A DNA stretch of 64,000 bases, from the NCBI GenBank assembly GCA_021464415.1, contig CM038467.1:11487411-11551410 (forward strand), given 5' to 3'. The notes under the pieces are model-generated. The model saw only the letters and a program-made list of their open reading frames with translations, had not been told where the DNA came from and made no database searches. Made by a program: the position numbers and the translations under genes. Of this stretch, positions 1 through 11,647 are shown in pieces; position 1 is the stretch's first letter, and the number at the start of each line of letters is the position of its first letter. The stretch comes from Lonicera japonica (taxonomy: Eukaryota; Streptophyta; Magnoliopsida; Dipsacales; Caprifoliaceae).

Positions 1-2705
1 TCTCCCCACTTCCACCACCACTACCTCCAACCTTTTTCATCCCATCATTATCACCATATTCTTCATTTTATCACCACCATCACCCCTTTCCCTCCCACCC
101 CCGCCATCGCCGCCACCTTTTTCATCGTTTCACCACCATTCCCTTTCATCCGACTTCCACCACTACCACCACCTCCCCACACTCACACATATCTTAATTT
201 AGTCTACCAAACACCAAAAGGATTATCTAATTCAGTATAAAACCCTAACCCCCAACTATCTTTCTAAAAAAATTATGTATATATATGTGTTGAATTTGGT
301 GGTGGTGTTTATAAAACCCTAACCTCCAATATATATATAATATTTGTTGTATATATATGCCCCAATCAAACATTTTCACCGCCGGTTTCCTCTACCCACC
401 ATCTCCGACACCAGTCACCTTTACTTTCACTCACACACTCACTTTCCTTTCTCTTTCTAGCTTTTCAATGGTGGTTTGAAACCTTTTCTTTCTCTAAACT
501 GCTTTCATCTTCACAACCTCACCCTTTACACTCTCCTTCTTTCTTTATAGACACATCTCTCTTTTTTTCTGTTCTTTTTCCTTTATTTTTTAAAAAATTT
601 TCCTTCATAATATTTTTTAAATCTAATTAATTAATTTTTTTAAAAAAATATCTAATTGAAATGACAATTTTGCTCATGATTTCATCCAAGTTAATATCCA
701 AATTGCACGGAATGACTAATTTGAAACTTGATTAATAATTTAAGTATTTAAATTAGGCAAAATTTTGTTTAAGAGCCAAAGTGGAACAATCCTAATAGTT
801 CAGGGGCCATTAAGTTAGTTCACTCTCCCTTTTTTAAATACTTGACTTATTTTATTCCATATTTTTCGCGGAGTTAATCTATTAAAAGAAGTTTAGCACT
901 ACCTCATGTAAAATTAATAGTATCATATTAATTTATAAATAATTTTTATAAAGAATACAATAGGTGTAGCACAATAACATATTTGAAATTAAATTATGAC
1001 ATTTAGTATATGATTGTGTTGACACTCTAGAAAGAAGTGAAATATTAGTTTGAGTCAATATTATTTTATCTATGAGTGGAGCACAACTTTCAATATTATT
1101 GTAAAATTAAGAAAATATTTTTTGCCCTTTTAAAATTGGGAGTTAAGATTATTTTTTATACTAAAAGTTTTGCTTTAAAAGTAGAAATATTGTTTATGCT
1201 TAAACTTAACTCATATTATTAATCATGATAATTTATACTAGTAATCAAAGTTCAATTCCCACTCTTCCCCTTTCTCAAGAACCACCCGATTTATTTATAG
1301 CTTGTATTAAAAATAAAAATATGATAATAAGTCTTATATGTTAGAAGCAATTGGGCATAAGGGTCCATTCCAATAATAATATAATTGTAAGAACAATTAT
1401 AAATTACCATAGTAAATTAAGGACACTATACAAAAAAAACACTAATGCCCCTTCCTTACTTAACTAATAACCCTAATATAACAACTCACATCTCCAAAAA
1501 CACTTAGTACTAATCCCAATCAAAAACTTCAAAATCCAAATAACCTTTTCTCTAACGAAATCCACAACGGTCAATCATTAGCACCAAAGATGACACAATA
1601 AATCATTTCGATTATCAACTCTGATTCATTGTCTAGTTATTGACTGATAGAAGGAAACGTGTCCTGTTTCCATGGTTTTAAATTCGAAACCATGCAATTC
1701 TATATCTGTACATGCATTTGAAAATGAATTAAATGGACAATATATGTGTAGTATACGGATAGGGTTGATAAGGAGGCACTTTGGACTGAGAATTTTTGAT
1801 AAGTTTAACTTTAATTGCTCTTGTTGTCTGCCTTTGTAACATAAGGCATATGCAATGTAGTTTCATTAAAGAATGTGTTGTCGTTTCCTCCTGTTGTTTC
1901 TGTTTCTACCTTCTCTTATATTCTTTTTCTGGATGCTTAATTTTAAGCACAGTATTGTGTTCACCTTCCTCCTTTTTTTCTTCTTCTTATTTTTCTTCTT
2001 CTTCTTCTTCTTCTTCTTCTTTTATCTAAGAAGATTATGAATCTATGATCATCCTACAGTTACGATAGTAGTATTTGGAAGTTGTCCAATAATAGTATTT
2101 GGTTGAATCTATGATAATTTTCATTTCATTTCAACAAAATGGAAATTACCAAATAAACAAACCCTTAATGATAGTGCAAACTTTGGAGCTTACAGAAATA
2201 AAAAAACATGCAGCTACTAAAATTTTGGTGGGTTCACAGGTCTCAACTGTGTGTATATAGATAATTATTTAAATTATATAAAGCCAGCCTCAATTTCAAC
2301 TGTATTAAGGCTGTGTCACTTTTTTCAATTCCCAAAACGACCCCATATATTTCATGTATAAACATGGAGCTTGGATTTCATTTTTTTCATGTTGAATTGT
2401 ATTGGTTCTACACTTCTGTAGACATCCAATTAAAAATTGTCCACTGTTGTTGATTTGGGCTATACATATCCTTAAGCCCCTCTGTAGCTAATTTTTTTTA
2501 TTCCTTTGTGATTCAGTTCATAATGGTTGCATGAGCGTATGACTTAGAAGAGTTGTAGCTACTTTTCTTGAATTCCTGTTTAACTTGGAAAATATCATTT
2601 GTATAACTTATCCAAAAGAATGAGAGAAGTGATTTGAATGTGATTTTTTTAAACATGCTAAATCAATGTTATGTAAGTGCACAAAACATTTGAATTATAT
2701 GGTAA
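1..2705. other. Gene-free stretch, pyrimidine-rich at its left end
   Basis: I see no gene. Positions 1-180 are a CCA/CAC-rich low-complexity tract, and 360-560 is CT-rich and resembles a 5' leader, but no open frame follows. Two telo-box-like AAACCCTAAC words lie near 240 and 315; such words are common in plant promoters. The remainder is AT-rich. Confidence 0.5.
1972..2023. repeat. (TTC)n microsatellite
   Basis: An interrupted run of TTC/CTT triplets. It produces an open frame with a polyserine tail at 1796-2029, which I read as a by-product of the repeat and not as a gene. Confidence 0.85.
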
Positions 2706-2891
2706 ATGTGTAGAACTGGCGCGCTAATTTTTAGAGTAAGGGTGAGAGCGTTGCTGAAGGATCACCCACAGCTTATCATGGGTTTAAACATCTTCTTGCC
2801 TGAAGGATATAAGATCTCTGATCCCTCCCCAACAGAGCATAAGAATGAAGGGCATATTGATTTTCTTATGCAAGTCAAGTTAAGCTGTTAA
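2706..2891 (+). pseudogene. SIN3-like paired amphipathic helix (PAH) fragment
   Basis: The frame 2735-2891 encodes one helix-pair unit of a SIN3-like corepressor: RVRALLKDHPQLIMGLNIFL followed by PEGYKI. This fits the SIN3 PAH pattern in which a hydrophobic FLKDH..LI.GFN.FLP.GY core binds transcription-factor helices. An AG directly precedes the coding similarity, so it may be one old exon. A stop codon follows about 50 codons later. I found no other SIN3 exon on either side, whereas plant SIN3-like (SNL) proteins have three PAH units and a long C-terminal part. It is therefore a fragment or relic. It lies about 0.5 kb upstream of the truncated copia element, which may have disrupted the locus. 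Confidence 0.6.
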
Positions 2892-3404
2892 GTAACATTA
2901 ATGAAACTGAACATCTTTTTTAGATGTTTATTGCACTTCTACTTCTAATTCATATTAATATTATTATTATGTTTGCAAGTGCAGACGGATCTCGTTTACA
3001 TTTTTGCATACTTTACTCTTCATTGGAATTTAGTAAGCACGTAATTTTTCATGTTTAATTCTTTCATCGCTATAACTTGTTTAGTGCAAAAAATGTCATG
3101 TAACCCAAATAGGAACTTTGCAATTAGGAAAAAAATTGTTGTGCTGCAAAGTGCCGTCCTCATCTTTGGACATTTTGTGGGGTATATATACCAGAGAGTA
3201 GATGTGGGGGTTCACACACTGAACCATTGCCCAAATCTCCTATGCTCCTTTTTTTCCCACATGGGAGAGGAATCAGAATCATCCTCGAGATACACTTTTA
3301 TTTAACCACCAAAATTCTTGTGTTCTTTCTTTCTTTCTCGGAATTGATGGAAAATGACTTCACTGTAAATGCCTGCTTAATAATATATCATTTTCTTTCC
3401 TTGG
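2892..3404. other. Intergenic, with a segment resembling 9430-9590
   Basis: No gene. The word ACCAGAGAGTAG, followed by a GTGGGG-TTCACA stretch near 3191, recurs near 9433. The word ATCATCCTCG near 3277 recurs near 9577. The two places may be decayed copies of one repeat. Confidence 0.35.
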
Positions 3405-6400
3405 GTGAGTGTCACCAATAATGAAATGTGGGACACTGACTCATACAGGCTTTGGCACAACCGCTTAGGACATCCTGGTCGTGACATGATGATTCGTATT
3501 TTAAAGAACTCATACAGACATCCCTTCTTTCTAGTAAAAAATAAAATGGGTCAAAAAATCGTCACGATGCAATGTGTCGATTATAATACTGTTCAAAAAT
3601 AGAACTTCCCTTCTAAATTACCAGAAACATTACGATCCTCCCATTATGCCTCTTTGACTACGTCAAAAGCACATCAATCATTTTGTGAAACATGTTCTTT
3701 AGCAAAAACAGGATCGAGACCTTCATATGCTAAAGATACAAAAGAAATTATTCCATTCTTATAAATGATATAAGGAGATATATGTGGACCTATCTATCCA
3801 GAATACGGACCATTCAAGTACTTTATGGTTCTGGTGGATGCGTCGACACGCTGGTCACACGTCGCATTATTGTCCACAAGAAATGTTGCATTTGCAAAAC
3901 TCCTAGCACAGATTATACGTTTAAGGGCTCACCAACCTGATCATCCTATCAAGTCTATAAGACTTGACAATACTGGAGAGTTTACATAAAAAGCATTTGA
4001 TGATTATTGCATGTCTATTGGAATCGATGTAGAGCATCATGTTTCCCATGTGCATACACAAAATGCTCTCGCAGAAGCCACCATCAAAAGATTATAGATG
4101 GGTGGCCAGGGCACTAGTTATGTGCACCAACTTGCCTATATCTGCCTGAGGCTATGCAATATTACACGCAGCTTTACTTATTCGTTTCAGACCCACTGGT
4201 AACCAGCCATTTTTTGCGTACCAGTTAGTCACTAGACATGAGCCTGATATTTCACACTTACGCATATTTGGTTCAGCAGTATATGTGCCAATTGCGCCCC
4301 AACAACGCAATAAAATAGGTCCCCAGAGGCGATTAGGCATTTATGTTGGGTATGAATCCCTAACAATTATCCGCTATTTAGAACCTTTGACAGGCGATCT
4401 CTTTACCGCTAGATTTGCGAATTGTCACTTCGATGATACAATTTTTTCGTCGTTAGAGGGAGATAGGAAAAATGATTTTCCAAGGGAACGACATGAATTA
4501 TTGTGGTTTGTTCCCACCCTGTCTCATTTTAATCTCCGCACTTCACAACGTGAAAGTGAAGTGAAAAGAATAATCGATTTTCAGAACATAGCAGATTCGA
4601 TGCCTGATGCATTTACTATTATCGCAAAAGTGACGAGATTACATATACTAGCTGCAAATGTGCCTGCAAAGTTAGAAGTTCCCGACAAGGGGGACGGTGT
4701 TCCAGATAAAAATACTGCAACCACACTTAGTGGACGTGTGATTAAGGCCATGGCTCCCCAAAGGAAGAGGGGGAGGCCACTCGGTTCGACTAACACTCAC
4801 CTAAGGAAGAAAAGGGAGAGTAAGGCATAAACCAATCCATCAATCATCAATGAAAAGAACCCTTCTCATAAGATTATCTATGATTATAGTTATGTCCATG
4901 AATCAGTACTGGAGGATACTTCGATGTTTGAAATGATTCCAATGAACAAAGAAATCCCAATGGATTATGAGAAGGCATACGAGTTGATGAAAAGATCTTT
5001 CATATATATTGATGATATATTTGCATACACTGTTGCTCAAGAAATCATTGAGTACGATGATGTCGAACCTCGCTTTATTGCATAATGTCAACAAAGAGCA
5101 GATTGGCTTAAATGGAAAGAAGTAATCCAGGCAGAACTAGATTCTCTGGCAAAGAGATAGGTATTTGGTTCGGTACTGCTAACCCCATCAAGTGTAAAGC
5201 CTGTAGAACATAAATGGGTATTTGTCAGAAAGCGTAATGAGAAGAATGAAGTTCTAAAGTACAAGGCTCGCCTTGTGGCGCATGGTTTCTCACAACGCCC
5301 TGGAATTGACTATGAGGAGACATACTCTCCTGTAATGGATGTTATAACATTCCGCTACTTAACTAGCTTGGTAGTTTTCAAAAGATTAGAAATACAGCTC
5401 ATGGATGTGGTTACTGCATATCTCTATGGGGATCTTGATTCAGAGATACATATGAAAGTGCCTGATGGCCTTACATTACCTAAGTTAAACCACAGAGTGC
5501 GTTTGCAATTAGGTTGAAACGCTCACTTTACGGATTAAAACAATCTGGACGGATGTGGTATACCCGTCTAAGTGACTACTTGACTAGGAAGGGATATAAG
5601 AACGACGAATTATGCCCCTGCGTATTTATAAAGAAAACCAGTTTCGGATTCGCAATTGTGGCTGTATATGTTGATGACATGAACATAATAGGTACTCTTG
5701 ATGAAATAAGAAAAACCACTAGTTACTTGAAATCCGAATTTGAGATGAAAGATCTTGAAAAAATTCGATTCTGTCTAAGTCTTGAACTATAACATCGAGC
5801 TTGTCGAATATTAATCCACCAGTCTGCGTATGTCCAAAAGATGCTTATGCGATTCAACATGGACAAAACGCATCCTGTTAGCACTCCCATGATCGGTCAA
5901 AGTTTGGATCCAAGAAAAGATCCATTCATTCCAAAGGTAGATGACGAAGAAGTGTTGGGAGCTGAAATTCCTTATTTAATTGCAATAGACGCATTATTGT
6001 ACTTTGCTTAATGCACTGGATCAAACATAACATTCTCAGTGAACTTGTTAGCTAGATTTAGCTCACCGCCAACGCAGCGTCACTGGAACGGTATCAAGAA
6101 TATTTTTCGATATCTAAAAAAAACCATTGACTTGGGACTGTTCTTTCCCTACAGAGAGGTAAAAGAAATTGCAGATGACACGACAATTGATAAAGTAAAT
6201 GTTGATGTCGAAAAGGCTAGCCCCTATATTAAAACCCTAAATGATATTTTGGTTGGTTTTGCTGATGCAGGGTACCTATCTGACCCACATAAAGGTCGTT
6301 TCCAAACTGATTATGTATTCACTATCGGGAACACAACAATATCTTGGAGATCAACAAAGCAAACTCTTGTGGCTACCTCCTCGAACCATTCTAAGATTAT

Positions 6401-6770
6401 CGCTCTACATGAAACGGTTCGTGAGTGTATATGGTTAAGGGCAATCATTACACATATTTGAGGAACTAGTGGTTTGAGTTCTACCACTGAAGAGCCTACT
6501 TGCTTCTATGAAGACAATGCAGCTTGCATCGAACAGATGAAGATAGGTTATATCAAGGGTGATAATACAAAACATATATCTTCAAAGTTTTTCTATAATC
6601 AGTAACAACAGGCTCTCCTCAAGATTCAAGTGAATCAAGTAAGATCTGAGGAGAATGTGGCAGATTTGTTTACCAAATCTTTGTCTAAGGTTATATTTGA
6701 AAAACACGTGAAAAGCATAGGAATGCGTAGGCTTTCCAAACTCCCTTGATCGATGTAAGGAGTAGGGGGT

Positions 6771-7222
6771 GTAGACTTAAGAAGGAGTCTAACACGCGTT
6801 GTACTCTTTTCCTTCGACTAAGGTTATTTTTTCCACAGGGTTTTGTTACTTGGTAAGGTTTTTAACGAGGCAACGATTCATGCATTAGTTTTTCAAATTC
6901 CTTGCTTAATCCAAACATCAGGGTGAGGTGTAGACTTGAGGGAGAGTCTATCATTAATATGACATTACGTTATACTCTTTTTCTTAGACCAAGGTTCATT
7001 TTTTCCACTGAGTTTTGTTACTTGGCAAGGTTTTTAACGAGGTAACAATGCGTGCAAACTCTATTGATCGAAGTAATGATCAAATAGAAATATAGACTCA
7101 ATGAATGAAGTCTAGCATAATTATCATAATGTTGTACTCTTTTTCCTTCGATCAAGGTTATTTTTTCCATAGGTTTTTTTTACTTGACAAGGTTTTAATG
7201 AGGCAACAAGGCATGTACCATT
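6771..7222 (+). repeat. Triplicated 3' untranslated motif of the copia element
   Basis: Three diverged copies of a unit of about 150-160 bp start near 6771, 6929 and 7092. Each runs: TAGACT-type head, GTACTCTTTTTCCTT-like box, AAGGTT-ATTTTTTCCA box, then a TACTTGGCAAGGTTTTTAA-like box and GAGGCAAC. The last box is a familiar conserved element between RNase H and the polypurine tract of many plant copia elements, where I expect one copy. Short purine tracts precede units 1 and 2 as well as the LTR. Confidence 0.7.
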
Positions 7223-7249
7223 TTATCTTCGACTCAACATAAGGGGGAG

Positions 7250-7432
7250 TGCTGAAGAAAATTACACGTAGTGTGCTATCATATAGATAAAATATGTATT
7301 ATGGATTTTATTGTGTAAATTATACATTATGGGCTATATTGGGCTTTCTTGTTAACCTTATTTACTATTGTATTTGTACCCTATTTAAAGGGCTCATCTA
7401 ATGAAGGGTTAAATAGAATTATTCCCACAACA
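7250..7432 (+). repeat. Probable 3' LTR of the first copia element
   Basis: It begins with TG directly after the polypurine tract and ends CACAACA. A CTATTTAAAG box near 7381 could be the TATA element. The alternative right end is the CA at 7440. With no 5' LTR in the window for comparison, the right boundary is uncertain. Confidence 0.55.
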
Positions 7433-7969
7433 TGTCTTCAATTTTAAGGGTTTTTTTTTAAATGGTGTTTGATGATACAATTTTCATGAAATTATATTTT
7501 TGTTGTAACAACCCTTATTCACATTGGGTTGTTATAGGAAGATAGATCCTTGACTTATAAGCAGGTTTAAGGAACCTAATTAAATAACAACTTAAGCCAA
7601 TTATTTGAAAAAATGATACAGATAGTTACATGTGATATCAAAGCAAATTCTGACTTTCTACCTAGGTGTGGTAATTATGTGTTATGAGATTGACAACAAG
7701 CCAAAATCATCCCACATATATTAGTAGTAGTGTAATAGGATGATTTTTATCTAATATATATATGAGTTTACTTGCCATGTCATGAAGATTGAAGATAGCA
7801 AAAAAGCGGTTTGAATTAATAGAACATAGTTTAATTTTTTAGAATGCTTTGAAACTAAACAAATAGATTTAGTAATAGTCTTAAATCGAGTGAACAATAC
7901 TAATGTTAATAAGGAATCGAGGAATTTAATTTTTTAACATAATTAAAGGTTTGAGTGGTTGAACTATGG
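7433..7969. other. AT-rich intergenic sequence
   Basis: I see no gene, RNA or clear repeat boundary here. Confidence 0.5.
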
Positions 7970-8160
7970 AAAAAATTTTGAAGGGGATAAAATTGGATGG
8001 GGTCATGGGGTCCCAATAATAAAACGACACGTGTCTATTTTTATCTATTTAAATCAAATGAAAAAATAAGAAAAAAAATTAATTTTAGATAAAAGTGAAA
8101 CGTGTTGTTTTTTTATTAGAAATCCCATGACCCCATCTAATTTTGACCCCATCAAAAATA
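7970..8160. mobile_element. Foldback MITE of about 180 bp
   Basis: Two arms of about 70 bp are inverted copies with a short A-rich loop. The left arm carries GGATGGGGTCATGGGG then ACACGTGTC (7996-8033). The right arm carries the complement, AACGTGTTG then CCCATGACCCCATC (8099-8136). The tips read GAAGGGGATAAAATT and its complement AATTTTGACCCCATC. The target duplication is unclear, so I do not assign a superfamily. Confidence 0.7.
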
Positions 8161-9604
8161 GACCCGTTGAACTAGTGACACCGTTGATCCGGTTATTTTT
8201 CGGGTTGATATTCAAGCCCGGTATAATAAATGTGCCTCCAACTAACTAGTCATGGAACTCATTGACCTTACAATTATTCTAATGGTATATGTGTAATTAC
8301 ATTGAACCTTTCATGCTTTCTTCAGTTTTTTTTTTTACCAGCATTTAATGAATCACATGATATGTTTATACGACAAAGAAGAGTTAATTAGAAAATTTTA
8401 TTTGAAATTTTCAAATAAATTTATCCCTTACATTATATATATAGGAGTAATACATCTATGTATATATACTAGTTTTTATGCACATGCATTGCATGTTATT
8501 TTAATACTTGGCAAATATCATTAAGTCTATTAATGAATACGTATATACTAAGAATTGAATAATTAATATGAAATAAAAATAATAAAAAAAAATAAAACAT
8601 AATATCAAGTGTAAAATTCAATTAATATATTATAAGAAAATCATAAAAAATTGTCCCTTGAATTTTTTTCGTGCATAGGTGGCCAAACGAACTCTTAATC
8701 ATATATATTTTTACTAAATTTTTAGAATTGGTATATTAATAGAAATTCGATTTATTATAATGTTAAAAGCAATCAAGCAAAATAGAGTTTAATATAAATA
8801 CTTTTATGGTGAGGTTTGGAACTAAATTCTAATTTAAGCTAAAAGTTTTATAATTTTAATTTGATCTATTAAATAACTTCCTTTTTGAGAAGTTTGTTAT
8901 GAAGTTATATAGAAGTTTTATATAAAACACATGATTCAATGCAAACTCTAAATTGTTTAATTATTTTAGCCAATAAAGTAGAGTTTGAATTTATTTAAAA
9001 TAATAATACTAATATAAAAATATATGGTGTCAAACACTTTATACTATGTTATTTAATGTAAATCTAGTTTAAATTTTTTGTTTAATTATTGAAGCCAAAT
9101 AAAATAAAGTTTGAATTTATTTAAAATACTAATATTAATATAAAAATATATAGAGTTATATTATATTATTTAATATAAATCTTAAAAAAAATATTTAAAA
9201 TCGAGAAGCATATTTATTTTTAAAAAATAAAAATTTAATTATTTGTATTTTTATATATAGTATAAATAAATCAAAAAATATTGGGCTAAATTACGAGACA
9301 ATGTTTTAATAATTTTCTTATCTTAGTCTTTATTATCATTAATGTTGCCAATTTTATATATTGTACGATGTGGTTGGTGGTCCTCTCTCACGTGGCAGGG
9401 GCCCTAATTTGTTGGATGAAACAAAGGGGTAGACCAGAGAGTAGCCGTGGGGTTCACATATATACTGATTCATTTTAAAAGTTGTTTTTGGGGGGTGGGC
9501 GGGGGGGAGGGGTTGATTGTGGGGTTGGGTTCCTCCGGCTCCTCTTTAATTGTATCCACACCACCGGAGAGATGCATCATCCTCGGAAAATGTTTTCGTA
9601 TTAA
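8161..9604. other. AT-rich intergenic sequence with G-rich patch
   Basis: No gene. A Helitron-type terminus lies at 8469-8496 (listed separately). A G-rich patch (GGGGGGTGGGCGGGGGGGAG) sits near 9490, within the segment that resembles 3190-3285. Confidence 0.45.
8469..8496 (-). mobile_element. Helitron-type 3' terminus
   Basis: On the minus strand a hairpin with stem ACATGC/GCATGT and loop AAT (8482-8496) is followed 9 bases later by CTAG and a T flank (8468). A short hairpin just before CTRR, with insertion before a T, is the textbook Helitron 3' end. I did not find the matching 5' TC end, so the extent of the element is unknown. Confidence 0.5.
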
Positions 9605-10337
9605 CTGGCGTTTTAAAAGACGAAAGCGTAAGTTTAAGTGTTTGTTTGTCTTAAGGTGCCTTAGACTTTAGGCGTAAGTCTTTTGTGTAAAGTATTTTAT
9701 ATTAAAAATAATAATAATAATTAATATAAAATATATAAATATTAAAATAGGGTTTTTTTTTTTTTGGTTTTTTTGGTTTTTTTTTGTTACGAGGTTTTTC
9801 AATTTAAGGATTAAAGTGCTAAATAAAAATAACATGGGGGTTTGTTATAAACATTAAAAAAGAAATTCTCATCCATTTAGTAGACTTATTGGTAATTTTG
9901 TAAATATTTAATATACTTAAGGTTAATTAGGTCATTTTCTATTAAAAGTTAAAACCCTTGCACCTCTTATTTACCCCTATCTTTCTCGTCATTCCACACA
10001 CAGCTAAAATCGTCTTCTTCTTCCTTCTCTCGATCTCTATCTCCATTTTCCAAAGTTACGAGTACATCTTCACTTCTTCCTCTGCAACTCTTATCTATTT
10101 ATCTCTGTGTTTCAATTTTGTGGGTGTGACGACGTGTGTTTTATTGTTAGGGTTTAGACAATTGAAACTGCACAAAAGGCATAAGCCTCGCCAAAAATAC
10201 ATAAAAGGCGTACGCTTTTCCTAAAATGCGTAAGCCTTGTTGAAAATGTGCACGCCTTCTGTGTATTTGGCTGTTCTCTTAAAACTTTGTTGCGTTTTTG
10301 GCTTGAGGCACGCATCTCACCGCCTTTTAAAACACTG
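9605..10337. mobile_element. hAT-like non-autonomous element with captured leader-like sequence
   Basis: The inverted tips are CTGGCGTTTTAAAAGACG on the left and, read from the right, CAGTGTTTTAAAAGGCG. The flanks share GTATTAA (9598-9604 and 10338-10344), consistent with a hAT target duplication of 7-8 bp. Subterminal AGGC/GCCT words (10170-10320) are typical of such elements. The interior at 9955-10155 differs in character: CT-rich, followed by a GTGGGTGTGACGACGTG stretch and an AGGGTTTAGACAATTG stretch. It resembles the leader or first-intron region of a plant gene, which would suggest capture. No transposase frame is visible. Confidence 0.6.
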
Positions 10338-10344
10338 GTATTAA

Positions 10345-10651
10345 TTGCCAAAACGTCCCTTGTGTCTTTGCTTTGCTCTAATCGATGCAAAATGACTTAT
10401 ATTTAAAGGTGCGCGGAGTAATATGCTTATTTTTGTTCTAATGAAAAATGGGCAAAAATATATCTTTGATTAACTTTGGTGTTTCATGGAATTAGTCTTA
10501 TCTCATTGCGATTATAAAAATATTTTGCAGTAAATATGAAAAAAAAAAAAAAAGAGGAAGAAGAAGATGATGTTTTCATGGAATTAATTTAGGGATAATC
10601 AACGATAATATGTGTAGATTCTCACCAAAAATCTAAGATAATTACGTGGGG
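10345..10651. other. Short intergenic spacer
   Basis: Between two hAT-like elements. It contains an A-run and a GAAGAAGAAGATGATG stretch near 10555. No gene. Confidence 0.5.
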
Positions 10652-11639
10652 TAGCACTATCAATATTTAACACGACATACTAATCCAACACGAACTTGAC
10701 ACAAAGTTAGTGGGTTTGGGTCAAATATAAACGGGTTCGGGTCAATTTGAGGTCAGACACACTTAACTCGCAAACTAAACGAGTCGTGTTTGGGTTAATC
10801 TACTAACTCAAAATTGACCCGCAATTAAGAAGATATTTTTTTTTTATTTTTTGCAATTATATATATATATATATATTTTATTTTGCCATCTTGTTTGGAC
10901 AATTATATTTTTGTTTTGAGTATTAGTAGTAAATGATAGTTATTATGTTTTTGATGATAGATAAACTAGTATTTTTCTATGTTTTTGCTTCGGTGATGGA
11001 ATGATATCTATTTTGATTCTGAATTATTATTATCATATTCTTTTGATTAATTATTAAATTTTGGTATTCGGTGGTACTTATTACTCCCTTCGTCCCAAAT
11101 TGCTTGTCCCTCTTTCCTTTTTTGGATGTCCCAAACTAAATGTCCACTTTTCATAAAAGATAAATACATACTTATTTTGCCCTTTTGTACTTTCACTTTT
11201 TAAGTAAAAGTTTTGAATAAAGAAAAGAGTAAAAAGAGAAAGTCAATGTAAATTAAGCAAAAAGTGCAATGATAATGTTGGGTCCTTAATAAGTTGAATT
11301 TCCCAAAAGGGACCAGCAATTTGGGATATAGGGAGTATTACTTATTAAAAATTTAAAACTATTATAAAACAAGTTAATTGTTTTCACATGAGACGTAATT
11401 GTTATTATAATTTTAAAAGGTTAATCGCGTCGTGTCGAGTTGCAGATTTAATATGACATGTTTATTTAACGGGTTAGTAGAGTCGTGTCGTGCAACCTGT
11501 AAAATAAACATGTCGTATTCGAGCTAATATAAATTACACGATTAGTTAAACGGATCATATTCATGTTGACACTAATACTGTAATACTTATGTATTGACAC
11601 GACCCAAACATTACACACGAACTCGAATTACCAGTCCTA
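10652..11639. mobile_element. hAT-like non-autonomous element
   Basis: The ends are TAGCACTATCAATATTT on the left and, read from the right, TAGGACTGGTAATTCG. The 8-bp flanks ACGTGGGG (10644-10651) and GCATGAGG (11640-11647) agree at 5 positions and differ only by transitions, which fits an old hAT duplication. Subterminal regions are full of GTCGTGT, GGGTC and ACGGGTT words in both orientations, as in other plant hAT derivatives. A Stowaway MITE is nested inside. No coding sequence is seen. Confidence 0.6.
11084..11335. mobile_element. Stowaway MITE (Tc1/mariner type)
   Basis: This is a 252-bp element bounded by TA dinucleotides (11082-11083, 11336-11337). The left tip is CTCCCTTCGTCCCAAATTGC. 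The right end, read inward, is CTCCCTATATCCCAAATTGC. This is the hallmark Stowaway terminus. It lies inside the hAT-like element, so it arrived later. Confidence 0.88.
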
Positions 11640-11647
11640 GCATGAGG

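Larger units (their letters stand above)
3405..7432 (+). mobile_element. Ty1/copia retrotransposon, 5'-truncated and degenerate
   Basis: Recognisable pieces in copia order (integrase before reverse transcriptase) are: the GAG-pre-integrase motif LWHNRLGHPG (about 3450-3480); an integrase zinc-finger region with CETCSLAK (about 3690); integrase core and C-terminal region (about 3780-4830); reverse transcriptase from about 5200 to 5790, with the catalytic YVDDM box intact near 5668; and RNase H (about 6040-6700) containing the ISWRSTKQTLVATSSNHS motif. Many stops and frame shifts break the reading frame. Gag and protease are missing, as is the 5' LTR, so the element is cut off near 3400. The 3' untranslated part, a polypurine tract (AAGGGGGAG, 7241-7249) and a 3' LTR remain. 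It differs in sequence from the copia element at 25.8-31.7 kb. Confidence 0.9.
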
